Shown here in pieces: positions 9,487-18,700 of a stretch of 64,000 bases of DNA (the stretch's first letter is position 1; the number at the start of each line of letters is the position of its first letter). Under the pieces are notes generated by a model. It made no database searches. It was not told the DNA's origin and worked only from the letters and a program-made list of their open reading frames with translations. Source of the stretch: Candidatus Gastranaerophilales bacterium (GTDB lineage Bacteria > Cyanobacteriota > Vampirovibrionia > Gastranaerophilales > Gastranaerophilaceae); the NCBI GenBank assembly GCA_944325705.1, contig CALVBB010000004.1:1-64000 (forward strand). The letters run 5' to 3'. A program made the position numbers and the translations under genes.

Positions 9487-9588
9487 AATTTATACAACCC
9501 CAATGTGATTTTTACATGAAACATAAAATTTGTAAATAGGGTTTATATAAAATTATTATTTAACCTTTAAATGAATAGCTACATGTGA

Positions 9589-9604
9589 ATAGGCATAAAC
9601 CTAT
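9589..9604. promoter_or_regulatory. Candidate operator between the MerR-like gene and the glycan operon
   Basis: ATAGG, six bases, then CCTAT forms a short inverted repeat about 37 bases before the MerR-like gene; another ATAGG half-site occurs near 9536. The intergenic region is the divergent control region for the glycan operon and the regulator. MerR-type proteins bind dyads in or near promoters, so this is a plausible but unproven target. Confidence 0.3.
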
Positions 9605-9640
9605 AAGTGTAATATCATTGAATAAATAAAGAGGATAAAT

Positions 9641-10000
9641 ATGGCATTAAAAAATGAGTTTTCAAAAGACAAACCACTTCTGACAACAAGCGTTGTTGCT
9701 AATATGCTTGGGATTACTCCTGATAGACTAAGAACCTATGATGCTGAAAAATTAATAAAAACACATAGGATAAAGACTGGCGAAGTTCAAAAACGGCTAT
9801 ATAGCCAATATGATGTAGAGTGGTTACAATGTTTGCGTATTCTTGTAAAAACTCACAAAATGAGTATTTCCTCTATAAAATTTCTTTTACAAGTAATTTC
9901 TGAAAATCCCAAAATTCAGCTACCGCATAATGAAATAGGGGAAGTTCTAGTTGAAATGTGTCAAAATCCAAATTTTAAAGATATAGTTAGAAATTTCTAA
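9641..10000 (+). CDS. MerR-like (HspR-type) transcriptional regulator
   Basis: 119 residues. TTSVVANMLGITPDRLRTYDAEKLIKTHR (about 16-45) is the MerR winged-helix start, here TYD in place of the usual YWE or YER. It is followed by RLYSQYDVEWLQCLRILV, the usual second helix and dimerisation start. There is no C-terminal effector domain, as in HspR-type or phage-type small MerR proteins. GAGG precedes the ATG. It faces the glycan operon across 154 bases, so control of that operon is a fair guess. It might instead be an orphan of the island that starts just downstream. Confidence 0.75.
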   Translation: MALKNEFSKDKPLLTTSVVANMLGITPDRLRTYDAEKLIKTHRIKTGEVQKRLYSQYDVEWLQCLRILVKTHKMSISSIKFLLQVISENPKIQLPHNEIGEVLVEMCQNPNFKDIVRNF

Positions 10001-10024
10001 TATTGCTGGAGTGTTAAATCCCTG

Positions 10025-10216
10025 CTATACTATATGTTCATTATCCTCAATTGGCACAATTTCATCAAGTTCTATGTGGTACCGTTTGCCATTTTTATCA
10101 ACACAAGTTGCATACCAAATATTTTCATCTGCAAATTCATTTAACCAAGTTTTAATAAGTAATCCTATCTCATTTGTCTTACGGTTTAAAATCTTTGTTC
10201 CGAATGCGATATCCAT
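10025..10216 (-). CDS. Small hypothetical protein, 63 aa
   Basis: The start at 10214-10216 has a strong AAGGAGG nine bases upstream, which sets this start over a longer open frame running back to 10516 that would read antisense through the next gene. The product begins MDIAFGTKILNRK and ends in an acidic EIVPIEDNEHIV. It looks like a small beta-rich domain with one aromatic WYATCVD strand. No family recognised. It is convergent with the MerR-like gene and divergent from the DUF4268 gene. Confidence 0.6.
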   Translation of the reverse strand: MDIAFGTKILNRKTNEIGLLIKTWLNEFADENIWYATCVDKNGKRYHIELDEIVPIEDNEHIV

Positions 10217-10322
10217 AAGTCGTTCCTCCTTGTATTTACATAAATCGCTCTTGTTGCAAGCAAAATCAAGTCCATTGACACAATTGTTATCATTCGCTAC
10301 AATTAGAAAAAAGGAGTTTAGA

Positions 10323-11291
10323 ATGGCTATTGTCTTAGGCAAATTAACTAAAGTTGAGGATTTACGTACGGTTTGGAAACATGAGGCTTCTGATTTTACC
10401 AGATGGTTAGCAGAATCTGAAAATATGGCATTATTAAGCGAAACTATAGGGTTAGATATTACAACAGTACAAGTTGAAGATAATGTTGGAGACTTTAATG
10501 TTGATATATACGCCATAGATGAAACTTCCGGAAAAAGAATAATTATTGAAAATCAATTGGAAAAAACAAACCATGACCATCTTGGGAAAATTATCACTTA
10601 TGCCTCAGGTAAGGATGCTAATTATATTGTTTGGATAGTAAAAAAAGCTAGGAATGAACACCGCCAAGCAATTGATTGGTTAAATGAACATACGGATTCG
10701 GAATTAAACTTCTTTTTAATTGAAATGGAGTTGTGGAAAATTGGGAATTCTGATGTTGCTCCAAAATTTCAAATAATATGCCAGCCTAACGATTGGACAA
10801 AAATGGTTAAAGAAACTTATGGTACTGGAGAAACAACTGAATTAAAAACAAAACAAGGTGAGTTTTGGGATGATTTTAACACTTACTGTAAACAAGCAAA
10901 AGTTGACTTTAGTTTACGTAAAGCATTACCGCATCACTGGTATGATATTGCAATCGGGACATCCAGAGCACATGTTTCTTTATGGCTAAATTCTAAGAAA
11001 AAATATATAAGTTGTAATTTATATATTGGAGGAAGAGATAGAGATGAAAATAAAGATTTATACTCATATATTTTAGCCAATAAAGACGAAGTAGAAAGGG
11101 CTCTTGGTAACAATATTGAGTGGTACCTTTTAGAAAACAAAAAAGCTTCAATTATCGGAATAAATAATAGTCTTGATTTTAATGATGAAGAATCTTGGGA
11201 GCAAATGTTTGAATGGTTTGCAGAAACCGCAGCTAAATTTAAACATCTTTTTTATAATCTTATTCAGGATTATGAAAAACATCAAGAATAA
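10323..11291 (+). CDS. DUF4268-containing, PD-(D/E)XK nuclease-like protein
   Basis: AAGGAG at about 10311 fixes ATG 10323 as the start; the frame is open further upstream but that part overlaps the 63-aa gene antisense. The 322-residue product has an N-terminal segment with FNVDIYAID and then RIIIENQLEKTNHDHLGKI, matching the D...ExQ core of PD-(D/E)XK-fold proteins. A C-terminal DUF4268 domain follows (WDDFNTYC... HHWYDIAIG... AHVSLWL). Such proteins are found in accessory and defence-type islands. Biological role unknown; DNA cleavage is possible but not shown. Confidence 0.75.
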   Translation: MAIVLGKLTKVEDLRTVWKHEASDFTRWLAESENMALLSETIGLDITTVQVEDNVGDFNVDIYAIDETSGKRIIIENQLEKTNHDHLGKIITYASGKDANYIVWIVKKARNEHRQAIDWLNEHTDSELNFFLIEMELWKIGNSDVAPKFQIICQPNDWTKMVKETYGTGETTELKTKQGEFWDDFNTYCKQAKVDFSLRKALPHHWYDIAIGTSRAHVSLWLNSKKKYISCNLYIGGRDRDENKDLYSYILANKDEVERALGNNIEWYLLENKKASIIGINNSLDFNDEESWEQMFEWFAETAAKFKHLFYNLIQDYEKHQE

Positions 11292-11381
11292 TCAAATAAA
11301 TGATACAAATTGTGTAATAATACTTGATAAACAATCCTTTTGAGTGATGTATGTAAGTACAGAACTTGAAAGGATTTTATT

Positions 11382-11528
11382 ATGGCGAATTTAGAAGAAC
11401 TTATTGGTGTACTTACTGAGGTGCAAAATTTAGATCCTGAAAATAAAACTGCAGATGTAAGAATCTACAATAAGTACATATTAATAACAAGACCAGACCA
11501 GGAAGATGGCTATTTTATTGAGCTTTAA
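11382..11528 (+). CDS. Small protein of the recombinase module, 48 aa
   Basis: Reads from ATG 11382 with AAAGGA nine bases upstream to TAA 11526-11528; that stop overlaps the next start (TAATG). The product starts MANLEELIGVLTEVQ and ends DQEDGYFIEL, an acidic protein with a short beta hairpin (VRIYNKYILITRP). I do not recognise a family. Translational coupling to the DUF2924 gene and then to the recombinase makes a three-gene module. Confidence 0.6.
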   Translation: MANLEELIGVLTEVQNLDPENKTADVRIYNKYILITRPDQEDGYFIEL

Positions 11529-11992
11529 TGATAACATTTGTGTCAATAGGCTTGATTTTATCTGCAATAAGAGCAACTAATGTAAGTATGGGTAATTTAA
11601 AATCTTTAACTACCAAAGAACTTAAAAATAAATGGCAAGAAATATTTAAAATGCCCGCACCAAAAGGTTACACTAAATCATATTTGGTTAAAGAGCTTAC
11701 TTGGTATTATCAATATAATAAATTACCAAGTAAGTTACAAAATCAGATAAATAATCTTGTTAATAATTATGAAAAGACAAAGAATATTAATATCAAAAAG
11801 CTCAAAAAGTTTGAAGTAACAATTGGAACAAAATTTATTCGTGAGTTTAAAGGTGAAAAATATGAAGTTATGGCAGTTGAAGGTGGATTTAATTTCAAAG
11901 GCAAAATTTACAAAACTCTTTCAGCTGTTGCTAATGTTATAACCGGAACGCATTGGAATGGTAAAAAGTTTTTTGGAGTTGCAAATGGATAA
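11528..11992 (+). CDS. DUF2924 protein, recombinase partner
   Basis: The N-terminal half (KELKNKWQEIFKMPAPKGYTKSYLVKELTWYYQY) and the C-terminal half (GTKFIREFKGEKYEV... then ITGTHWNGKKFFG) match DUF2924, a family nearly always encoded next to site-specific serine recombinases. The first ATG (11528) overlaps the upstream stop. A later ATG at 11588 (MGNLKS) would remove a hydrophobic 20-residue lead and is equally possible. Function is unknown; DNA-binding help to the recombinase is an inference from gene order. It overlaps the recombinase start (ATGGATAA). Confidence 0.82.
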   Translation: MITFVSIGLILSAIRATNVSMGNLKSLTTKELKNKWQEIFKMPAPKGYTKSYLVKELTWYYQYNKLPSKLQNQINNLVNNYEKTKNINIKKLKKFEVTIGTKFIREFKGEKYEVMAVEGGFNFKGKIYKTLSAVANVITGTHWNGKKFFGVANG

Positions 11993-13598
11993 AAAGAAAG
12001 TTCGTTGTGCCATATACACCCGAAAATCATCAGAAGAAGGACTTGAACAAGATTTTAATTCCCTTGATGCCCAACGTGAAGCTTGCGAGGCTTACATAAA
12101 ATCTCAAATGCATGAGGGATGGATATTATTAGAAAAACAATATAATGACGGCGGATATTCTGGTGGAACAATGGAGCGTCCAGCATTTAAAGAACTTTTG
12201 AAAGATATAGAAAGTGATAAAATTGATATCGTTGTTGTTTATAAGGTTGACCGTTTAACCCGTTCACTTATGGATTTTTCAAAAATTATTGATGTATTTG
12301 ACAGGCATGAAACTTCATTCGTATCAATAACTCAACAATTTAACACTACAACTTCAATGGGCAGATTAACATTGAATATCCTCTTATCCTTTGCACAGTT
12401 TGAACGTGAAGTTACGGGCGAAAGAATTAGAGATAAAATTGCGGCATCCAAGAAAAAAGGAATGTGGATGGGTGGAAAAGTTCCGCTAGGTTATATAAAA
12501 GAAGATAAAAAATTAGTTATTCATAAAGAGGATGCTAAAAGAGTGCAAATGATTTTTGACAAATATCTTGAATTAAAAAGTGTACCAAAATTGATGCAAT
12601 ATCTAAAAGAAAACGAAATAAAAACACGAACTGACAAAAATTTTTCAAAAGGTCAGTTGTACCATTTGCTTGCTAATAAGGTTTATATCGGAAAAATTAC
12701 GCATAAAGATAAAGTTTATGTCGGGGAGCATAAAGCTATTATTAGCAATGAAATTTTTGAAAAAGTACAAAAATTATTATATGAAAATAAAGTTGACAAA
12801 ACTTGTGGAACAAAATGTTCTTCAAATTCGTTGCTTGCAGGTTTGATTTTTGATGATAAAAATAATTTGATGACTCCAAGCCACAGTAATAGCCATAACA
12901 GGCGATACAGATATTATGTTAGCACTGCTTTAAAAAATTACAATGACGGCGAAGTTGGTACAATTTCAAAAATTTCCGCAGGTGAAGTTGAAAAATTTGT
13001 GGTTGAAATAACAAAAGAATTTTTACAAGATAAAGAGCAAGTTCAAAATATTATTTCAGAGTACAAAATTAGTAAACAAAATAAACTGATTTATACAGCA
13101 CAAAATATTCAAGACTACTCAGAGCCTATACTAATCAGGGCTATTATTCATAAAATTGTTATATCCAAAAATTCAATCGAAATTACAATAAATGCAAATT
13201 CTTTGATAAATGTATTGAATGCATTGGCGAGTAACCAAAAAATTATTGTCCCTAATAGAAATGAAAAATTTAACCCGATTACGATTACTAAAAAAATAAA
13301 AATCACACAGCCATCACGAAATGATAATATTTTAATTTTGAACGCAAAAGAATATAATACTCCTGAGCCAAATCCATATCTTGTAAATGCAATTGTTAAA
13401 AGTTACTACTACCACAAGCAAATAAGAAACGGCAAAACTATTGAGGATTTACAGAATGAAGAAGGCTTAAAGGACTCAAAATATATTCGAAACATTTTAA
13501 ATATAAAATATATTTCACCAGAATTAACCGAACAAATTTTAACCGGAACTCAGCCAAGAAAATTAAGTTTGCAGAAACTGATTATATTTTATACATGA
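11985..13598 (+). CDS. Large serine recombinase
   Basis: Chosen start ATG 11985 overlaps the DUF2924 stop; GGAG lies eight bases upstream. The 537-residue protein has the resolvase catalytic domain at the N-terminus: YTRKSSEEGL with the nucleophile serine, YNDGGYSGGTMERP, VYKVDRLTRS, and FEREVTGERIRDKI. A recombinase domain (PLGYIKEDKKLVIHKEDA...) and a zinc-ribbon-like region follow; the ribbon is weak, with only one cysteine (TCGTKC region) obvious. Such enzymes integrate or excise phages and islands. The attachment site is not identified. Its 3' end overlaps the convergent PanT-like gene by 17 bases. Confidence 0.9.
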   Translation: MDKKKVRCAIYTRKSSEEGLEQDFNSLDAQREACEAYIKSQMHEGWILLEKQYNDGGYSGGTMERPAFKELLKDIESDKIDIVVVYKVDRLTRSLMDFSKIIDVFDRHETSFVSITQQFNTTTSMGRLTLNILLSFAQFEREVTGERIRDKIAASKKKGMWMGGKVPLGYIKEDKKLVIHKEDAKRVQMIFDKYLELKSVPKLMQYLKENEIKTRTDKNFSKGQLYHLLANKVYIGKITHKDKVYVGEHKAIISNEIFEKVQKLLYENKVDKTCGTKCSSNSLLAGLIFDDKNNLMTPSHSNSHNRRYRYYVSTALKNYNDGEVGTISKISAGEVEKFVVEITKEFLQDKEQVQNIISEYKISKQNKLIYTAQNIQDYSEPILIRAIIHKIVISKNSIEITINANSLINVLNALASNQKIIVPNRNEKFNPITITKKIKITQPSRNDNILILNAKEYNTPEPNPYLVNAIVKSYYYHKQIRNGKTIEDLQNEEGLKDSKYIRNILNIKYISPELTEQILTGTQPRKLSLQKLIIFYT

Positions 13599-14418
13599 TT
13601 AAACTTGCTATCATTAATGTTATTATAAAAATGTTTAACCAAAATATATATGGTAATCGTTTCCTTATTCTATTTAAACTATTACAACTAGGAGTGTTAT
13701 TATCACCACAAGTACAATTGGTAGTTTTACAAGATGCGTATATACTTCTTCCAATAATTTTACTTATAAAATACATCAGTACAAATATTAAGTTTATAAC
13801 AATAAATCCACATAACAAAGTAAAAAAAGTAGTTTTAAAAAAAGGTGCTTCATTCATATGAGTAAGTACACTTCCTATTAGATTAATACTACAAGAAAAA
13901 GTTAAAACAATTGCAGCAAAAATACTTAGAACTGCGATTAGTTCTGTTTGCATAGAATGTATTTTTTCTTTTGCATTTTCTAATTCTGCAGTTGCATGTG
14001 TTAATTTATCTTGACTAGTTTCAGTATATTTTTCAATATCTAATATTTTTTTTTCACTACTAGAAAAATAATTATATCTTCCTATTTCTAAATTTAAATG
14101 ATCGCCTAATTTAACCAAAGGCTTATATAAACCTTTAAATTCTTTATTTTTATCTTCCTTTGTATAATCTTGTTCTAATATATTTTTCAATTCTTCAACA
14201 TTGCTGGACAAAAACTCTAAGTTATAACTTTCTTCTTTAGCTATATCAACAATAATTGGAAAAAATTCAGAATATGAATGTCTAAAATTATTACTATATA
14301 AATCTTTTAATTTAAAAGCATACTCTCTTATTCTATCATATTCAAAACATTGAGCTGCAAGTTCCCAAATATATTTCTTTAATAATTCCTGTCGGCGTTT
14401 AGATTCTTCTAATAACAT
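13582..14418 (-). CDS. Membrane protein partner of a Panacea antitoxin, candidate PanT toxin
   Basis: 278 residues: a soluble helical N-terminal part (1-150), a coiled-coil stretch (SQDKLTHATAELENAKEKIHS), then three hydrophobic segments at about 160-182, 192-216 and 256-277. Between the last two is a cysteine-rich loop (CKTTNCTCGD...SC), a possible metal site. AAGGAG stands 12 bases before the start. The gene begins seven bases after the Panacea-domain gene. In known PanAT systems the toxin varies widely and many are membrane-acting, so this fits, but the toxin family itself is not one I can name. Confidence 0.6.
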   Translation of the reverse strand: MLLEESKRRQELLKKYIWELAAQCFEYDRIREYAFKLKDLYSNNFRHSYSEFFPIIVDIAKEESYNLEFLSSNVEELKNILEQDYTKEDKNKEFKGLYKPLVKLGDHLNLEIGRYNYFSSSEKKILDIEKYTETSQDKLTHATAELENAKEKIHSMQTELIAVLSIFAAIVLTFSCSINLIGSVLTHMNEAPFFKTTFFTLLCGFIVINLIFVLMYFISKIIGRSIYASCKTTNCTCGDNNTPSCNSLNRIRKRLPYIFWLNIFIITLMIASLIMYKI

Positions 14419-14424
14419 AGATTT

Positions 14425-14856
14425 TTAACACTCCTTAGAAACAATTAAATCAAAGGGAATAATACTTCTTAAACCATCTCCATTATTATATATAATACTC
14501 CATGGTTTAAAGTCTTTGTGTGTCATTTCTACTAATTTACTAGCAGAATATTCAATATATTTATCTATTAATTTATTAATTATGTCAGAATCATTTTTGT
14601 TATAAATTTCAATATCATAAATTTTATTAATTGGAGAACCTGCATATGAACAAAATTCATAATAAACTTCTGGTACAACAGGACCAAATTGCCAAGCACA
14701 AATATTCTCATTAAATAGACTACAATTATTTTCTTTAAAATAATCTATCCATAAAAAATATAAAATTTTTTGCAATTTCAAATTACTTATTGGTCTTTTT
14801 TTATTAGAACAATAAGTTATTATATATTTAGCAATTTCTTTAACATAGTATGTCAT
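14425..14856 (-). CDS. Panacea (DUF4065, SocA-like) domain protein, candidate antitoxin PanA
   Basis: 143 residues, wholly a DUF4065 domain: KLQKILYFLWIDYF near residue 27, then ICAWQFGPVVPEVYYEF (the WxxGPV motif) and a C-terminal ASKLVEMTHKDFKPW. The family includes SocA and the GepA phage protein, and Panacea proteins neutralise varied toxins encoded next door. A strong promoter places the expected transcript start about ten bases before ATG, with no ribosome binding site, so translation may be near-leaderless. It leads a two-gene unit with the membrane protein. Confidence 0.8.
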   Translation of the reverse strand: MTYYVKEIAKYIITYCSNKKRPISNLKLQKILYFLWIDYFKENNCSLFNENICAWQFGPVVPEVYYEFCSYAGSPINKIYDIEIYNKNDSDIINKLIDKYIEYSASKLVEMTHKDFKPWSIIYNNGDGLRSIIPFDLIVSKEC

Positions 14857-14872
14857 ATAATTTTATATTTAT

Positions 14873-14901
14873 ATTATAACATAAAAGTAAATTTTTGTAA
14901 A
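14873..14901 (-). promoter_or_regulatory. Promoter of the PanA/PanT-like pair
   Basis: On the minus strand TTTACA (14901-14896), 17 bases, then TATAAT (14878-14873). Transcription would begin near 14867, leaving a leader of about ten bases before the PanA start. Confidence 0.6.
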
Positions 14902-14977
14902 TTAATGCTAGTAAAATATTGATTTGGACTAGGTCTCTTGCAAAGAGAGAATTTCAATAAAAATAAGCATTAAAAAG

Positions 14978-15006
14978 CAGAGAAATTTAATAAAATAAAT
15001 TCTCTG
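14978..15006 (-). terminator. Terminator downstream of ssrA
   Basis: CAGAGAAATTT, eight-base loop, AAATTCTCTG (one A bulged). On the minus strand it is followed by CTTTTTAA, on the plus strand by TTTGTTTTTTG, so it may work both ways. It lies 87 bases past the 3' end of ssrA. Confidence 0.55.
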
Positions 15007-15092
15007 TTTGTTTTTTGTTGTTATAAAGTCCGCTAATAGCAGGCTTTAGCCGTATAGATTTTGGTCTAATCGTTGTCCTATGGACTAAAAAC

Positions 15093-15484
15093 TGGAGACG
15101 GCGGGAGTCGAACCCGCGTCCAAAATGGATCTAAACAAGCTTCTACGGGTGTAGATATTAATTCTCTCGGACTATTCAGGGAATATCACCACCTTTTTGA
15201 ATAATCCATAGTGTTTTTTCCGGAAACACTAACCTTTAACGGCATTTCTTGATACGCCTACCGTCATCAGCGCACTGCCGCTTGCATCGTGGACTCATAT
15301 CTCCGGCAAGCTGGGAAATATAAGTAGCTAAATAGCGACTACGCTGCTAAAGCATAAGCTCTAGAGAAGTCTGCTTTGATTACATTGTTAGCATTTAATT
15401 TGGTTTGCTCGTTGATAACCGTGAACAGCGCACGGACTCGCAGCCTGTTTCAACCAAACATCCTGTCTAATCCATAACGTCCCC
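15093..15484 (-). ncRNA. ssrA: tmRNA (transfer-messenger RNA)
   Basis: The 5' end reads GGGGACGTTATGG at 15484 and the 3' end closes with the T-arm GCGGGTTCGACTCCCGC and an encoded CCA at 15095-15093, forming the alanine-tRNA-like part. The tag reading frame resumes at GCT (15392-15390) and stops at TAG (15341-15339), giving ANNVIKADFSRAYALAA. The ANN start is shared with cyanobacterial tags and the ALAA end with most bacteria; the middle is unusual. tmRNA frees stalled ribosomes together with SmpB (not in this window). About 390 nt is a normal length. The region 15485-15729 holds no gene. Confidence 0.97.
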
Positions 15485-15729
15485 ATATATTTATTTAATC
15501 AGTTTTTTCACCCATTCTTGAAATCAAAATTTGAGGACATTTATCAGTAGCGTCCTATTCAATTACCGGAGTAAAAAACAATATTTTCAATGTCCCGTTC
15601 TTACATTATAACCGGTTTTAACAAAATTTCAAGCCTTAATACAATATTAGAGCTGATTTTTGTTATTCTTATTACGCAAACACCGGTTCCACCCCAACTA
15701 GACTTATGTGAAATTTATACAGCCTGAAA

Positions 15730-18700
15730 TCACATAAGCAGCCTGTCAAGACATGCTTTTTGAGAATACTGCCATTCACGGTAGGTTACTCTGTTTACTT
15801 TGAAGCCGGAACGCTCAATAATGGACTGCTTTTTCATATTTGAAACCATAGAACGCTCGTTATCCTCCACACCGTCAACCTCTATTACAAATTTGTCGTC
15901 AACAAGCAAATCTGCACTCAAGCCGGCAATATCCACACCTGCACAAACTTTATGTCCAAGTTCTCTGATGCTCTGCGCAATTTCGCGTTCAAGTTTGTTT
16001 TTGTAAATATTTTCATCAATATCCGGATTGTTCCGTGCCTGCTGTTTATTCTGATATTCCTCAATATATGCCATATAATCCCTGAACAGACCCTCCTGCA
16101 GTTCTTTCGGGTCGCGAGAAACAAAATTTATAACCTTATATCTTGCACGGGTAATAGCAACGTTAAAGAGGTTCGGCTTCTGCAGGAATGTCAAACTCTG
16201 CGGAAAACTGTTCGGTGCAAAAGCCCATGACATCAAAATAATATCGCGTTCATCGCCCTGGAATGTATGTGCTGTACCAATTTCTATCTGATGTTTTCTG
16301 ACCATGTGATCGGAAAGAACTTTTGATACCGAAACCTTCAACTGTTCTACCTGTGCCCTGAACGGTGAGATTATACCCATAGAAACAGGGTTATCCGGAT
16401 TTTTACGCTCATCCTCAACTACAATATCGTAAAGCCGTTTCACAAGAGCCTCAATTTCCGGAAGGTTACGTGTTGCATCAAAATCAACACGGCCGTCAGG
16501 AACTAGCACTGTTTCCAGAACTTTGCCGTCACCGACATCTTTTTTCATAACGCGCATTCTGCCGCCGTAAAATTCTCTGTTTGAAAATTCGATAATCGGC
16601 GGGAGGCTTCTAAAATGCTCATCAAGCATAACAGAATTCATTGAATAATAATCGGCTAAATCAAACATTGAATTTGTTCGGAAACGCCACATCAGCTGGT
16701 ATTTATCAGGAATACCATACTGGCTTAAAAATGACTGCTCTTTTGCTTTTTCAAGAAACGAAAGGTGCGGAAGCTGTTTGTCATCCCCGACAATCACGGC
16801 TTTTTTAGCACGGAAAAGTATCGGGAAGCAGCTTGCTATATCACACTGTGAAGCTTCATCAATAATTGCAACATCAAACATGCCAGGTTTTAAAGGAAGA
16901 GAGCCCGAGATTGCGTAAGTAGTTACACACCAGCATGGAAAAGCTTCGAGAAGCGGTTTGAAATCTTCATTTTCCAGAATACGGTTTTGAAGGTTTTTCT
17001 TTCGTTCTACAAGCGATTTGGCATGAACTATTAACCTCTGGCGCTTAATCTGGTCACGCAGAAGTCCTTTTAAAGCCTCACGCCTTCTCCCTTTCAAAAT
17101 GTTTATGGCAAGAGGTTTCTGTTTTTTCTTCATCTGGCGGATTTGTTCTGAGAGAACATGGAGGTTGCCGGTTTTTTGAATATCGGATTCAATTTTTCTC
17201 AAGCGCCAAACAAGATTTGCAACCTCGAGTTCTGATTTCAGTACGCCGAGATTTTCGTAATCCGCCTCAAAGTTTTTAAGTTTAAGGATTTTTTTAAGCT
17301 GGCTTATACTGCCGTAGTTTGCTATATTTGCAAAAAATCCGGTTTTTTCCATGTTATTTTCTAATGTCTTGATGATATTTGCAATAGTATCTATTTCAGC
17401 TTTTTTAAGTGTCGTTTTTATAAACTGTGCATTACCGATAGCTTTTTCCTGCTGCTCAACATCAAGAGAAAGGTTATGCCAATCATTTTCAAGTTTGATA
17501 ATCTGTTCGCACTTATTTTCCATTTGTTTCAGCATATCAAGGTGCTGTTTCATATCATCAACATCAGCAAAAAGACTATCTTCAAAATCGCTGTCAATAT
17601 CGACTTTTCCCGAGAGCAAATCCTGAAGCTGAAAGCTTAGTTGTTTTTGATAATTTAAGCGTCCTGCACGCAGGGCAAGAAAAGGGGCGCCAAGTTCATT
17701 CAGCCTGTCTGCAACAACATCAACGGCTTTATCCATACGGGAAGCCACAAGAACTGTTTTACCGTTTGCAATCAGGTGGGCGACAAGGTTTACAATTGTC
17801 TGGGATTTACCTGTTCCCGGAGGGCCCTGAACCGCGATGAATTTATTGTTATCAATATTTTTAATAACACGTTCCTGCGAATCACTCAGAGAAAGCGGAG
17901 TTATCGGGTAGAAATCCGCAACGGTTTTCATATCTTTAATCGGAACTGATTTTTCTTTAGAAAGATTAAATTCTTCATTAATAATATTTAAAGCTGTTTC
18001 ACGGTAAGTTCCGCTCGGGCTTTCTGCAATACGTGTAAGTTCATGCAGAACTCCTGCTGTTACGGAAGGGCGTTTTGTGAGTATAATTGCGCACTGGCTT
18101 GTGAGATTAATTTTTTCGAGCTTTTTAACCTGCTTTTGCTTGTGTTCTTCTTCCTCAATAATCTCATCTACATTTTCAGCCGTAATTTTTTCTTCATAAA
18201 ATTCTTTTGCAAGATCTTTTGAAATATTATCTTCGTCAACGTTGTTTTTGCTGTCAAGTGTAATATCAATTTCCGGAATAATTGATTTGAGGGTGGTGAG
18301 AAAAATTTCCAGTTTTTCATTAGTAATAGGAAGCGACGGTACAACTTCAAGCAGACCTTCCAGAAGCTGTTCAACCTCATCGTCATCATCGCTTTTTTTC
18401 ATCAGAGCAGTGAGTGCGCCTGTGTTAAGCGATAGAATTTCATCCTGCGGAATACAGTTTATATTAACTCCGTTGCGCTCGAGTTTACATGGGAGATACA
18501 GAAGCGGAGTGAGAAATTCATTTTGTTTTCTTGTTTTTGAACTTTTTCCGACAAGAAACATATAGCCGTAAATTAGATATTTATCCTTCTGGCTCATTTC
18601 CGATTGAATCATAAGTTCGGTAAGTTTGCTGTCGCTTCCGTCAAGGCGGAGGTATTCTTCGTTTGTTGTAAGCAGTTCTTCCTCACCTTTGAGGAAAATC

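Noticed and set aside
10011-10322. N-terminal 104 residues of the long open frame before the DUF4268 gene
   Set aside because: It overlaps a minus-strand small gene with a strong ribosome binding site, and the DUF4268 gene has its own AAGGAG before ATG 10323.
15093-15130. ssrA 3' end as an attachment site
   Set aside because: No second copy of the ssrA 3' sequence is seen in the window, so it cannot be claimed.
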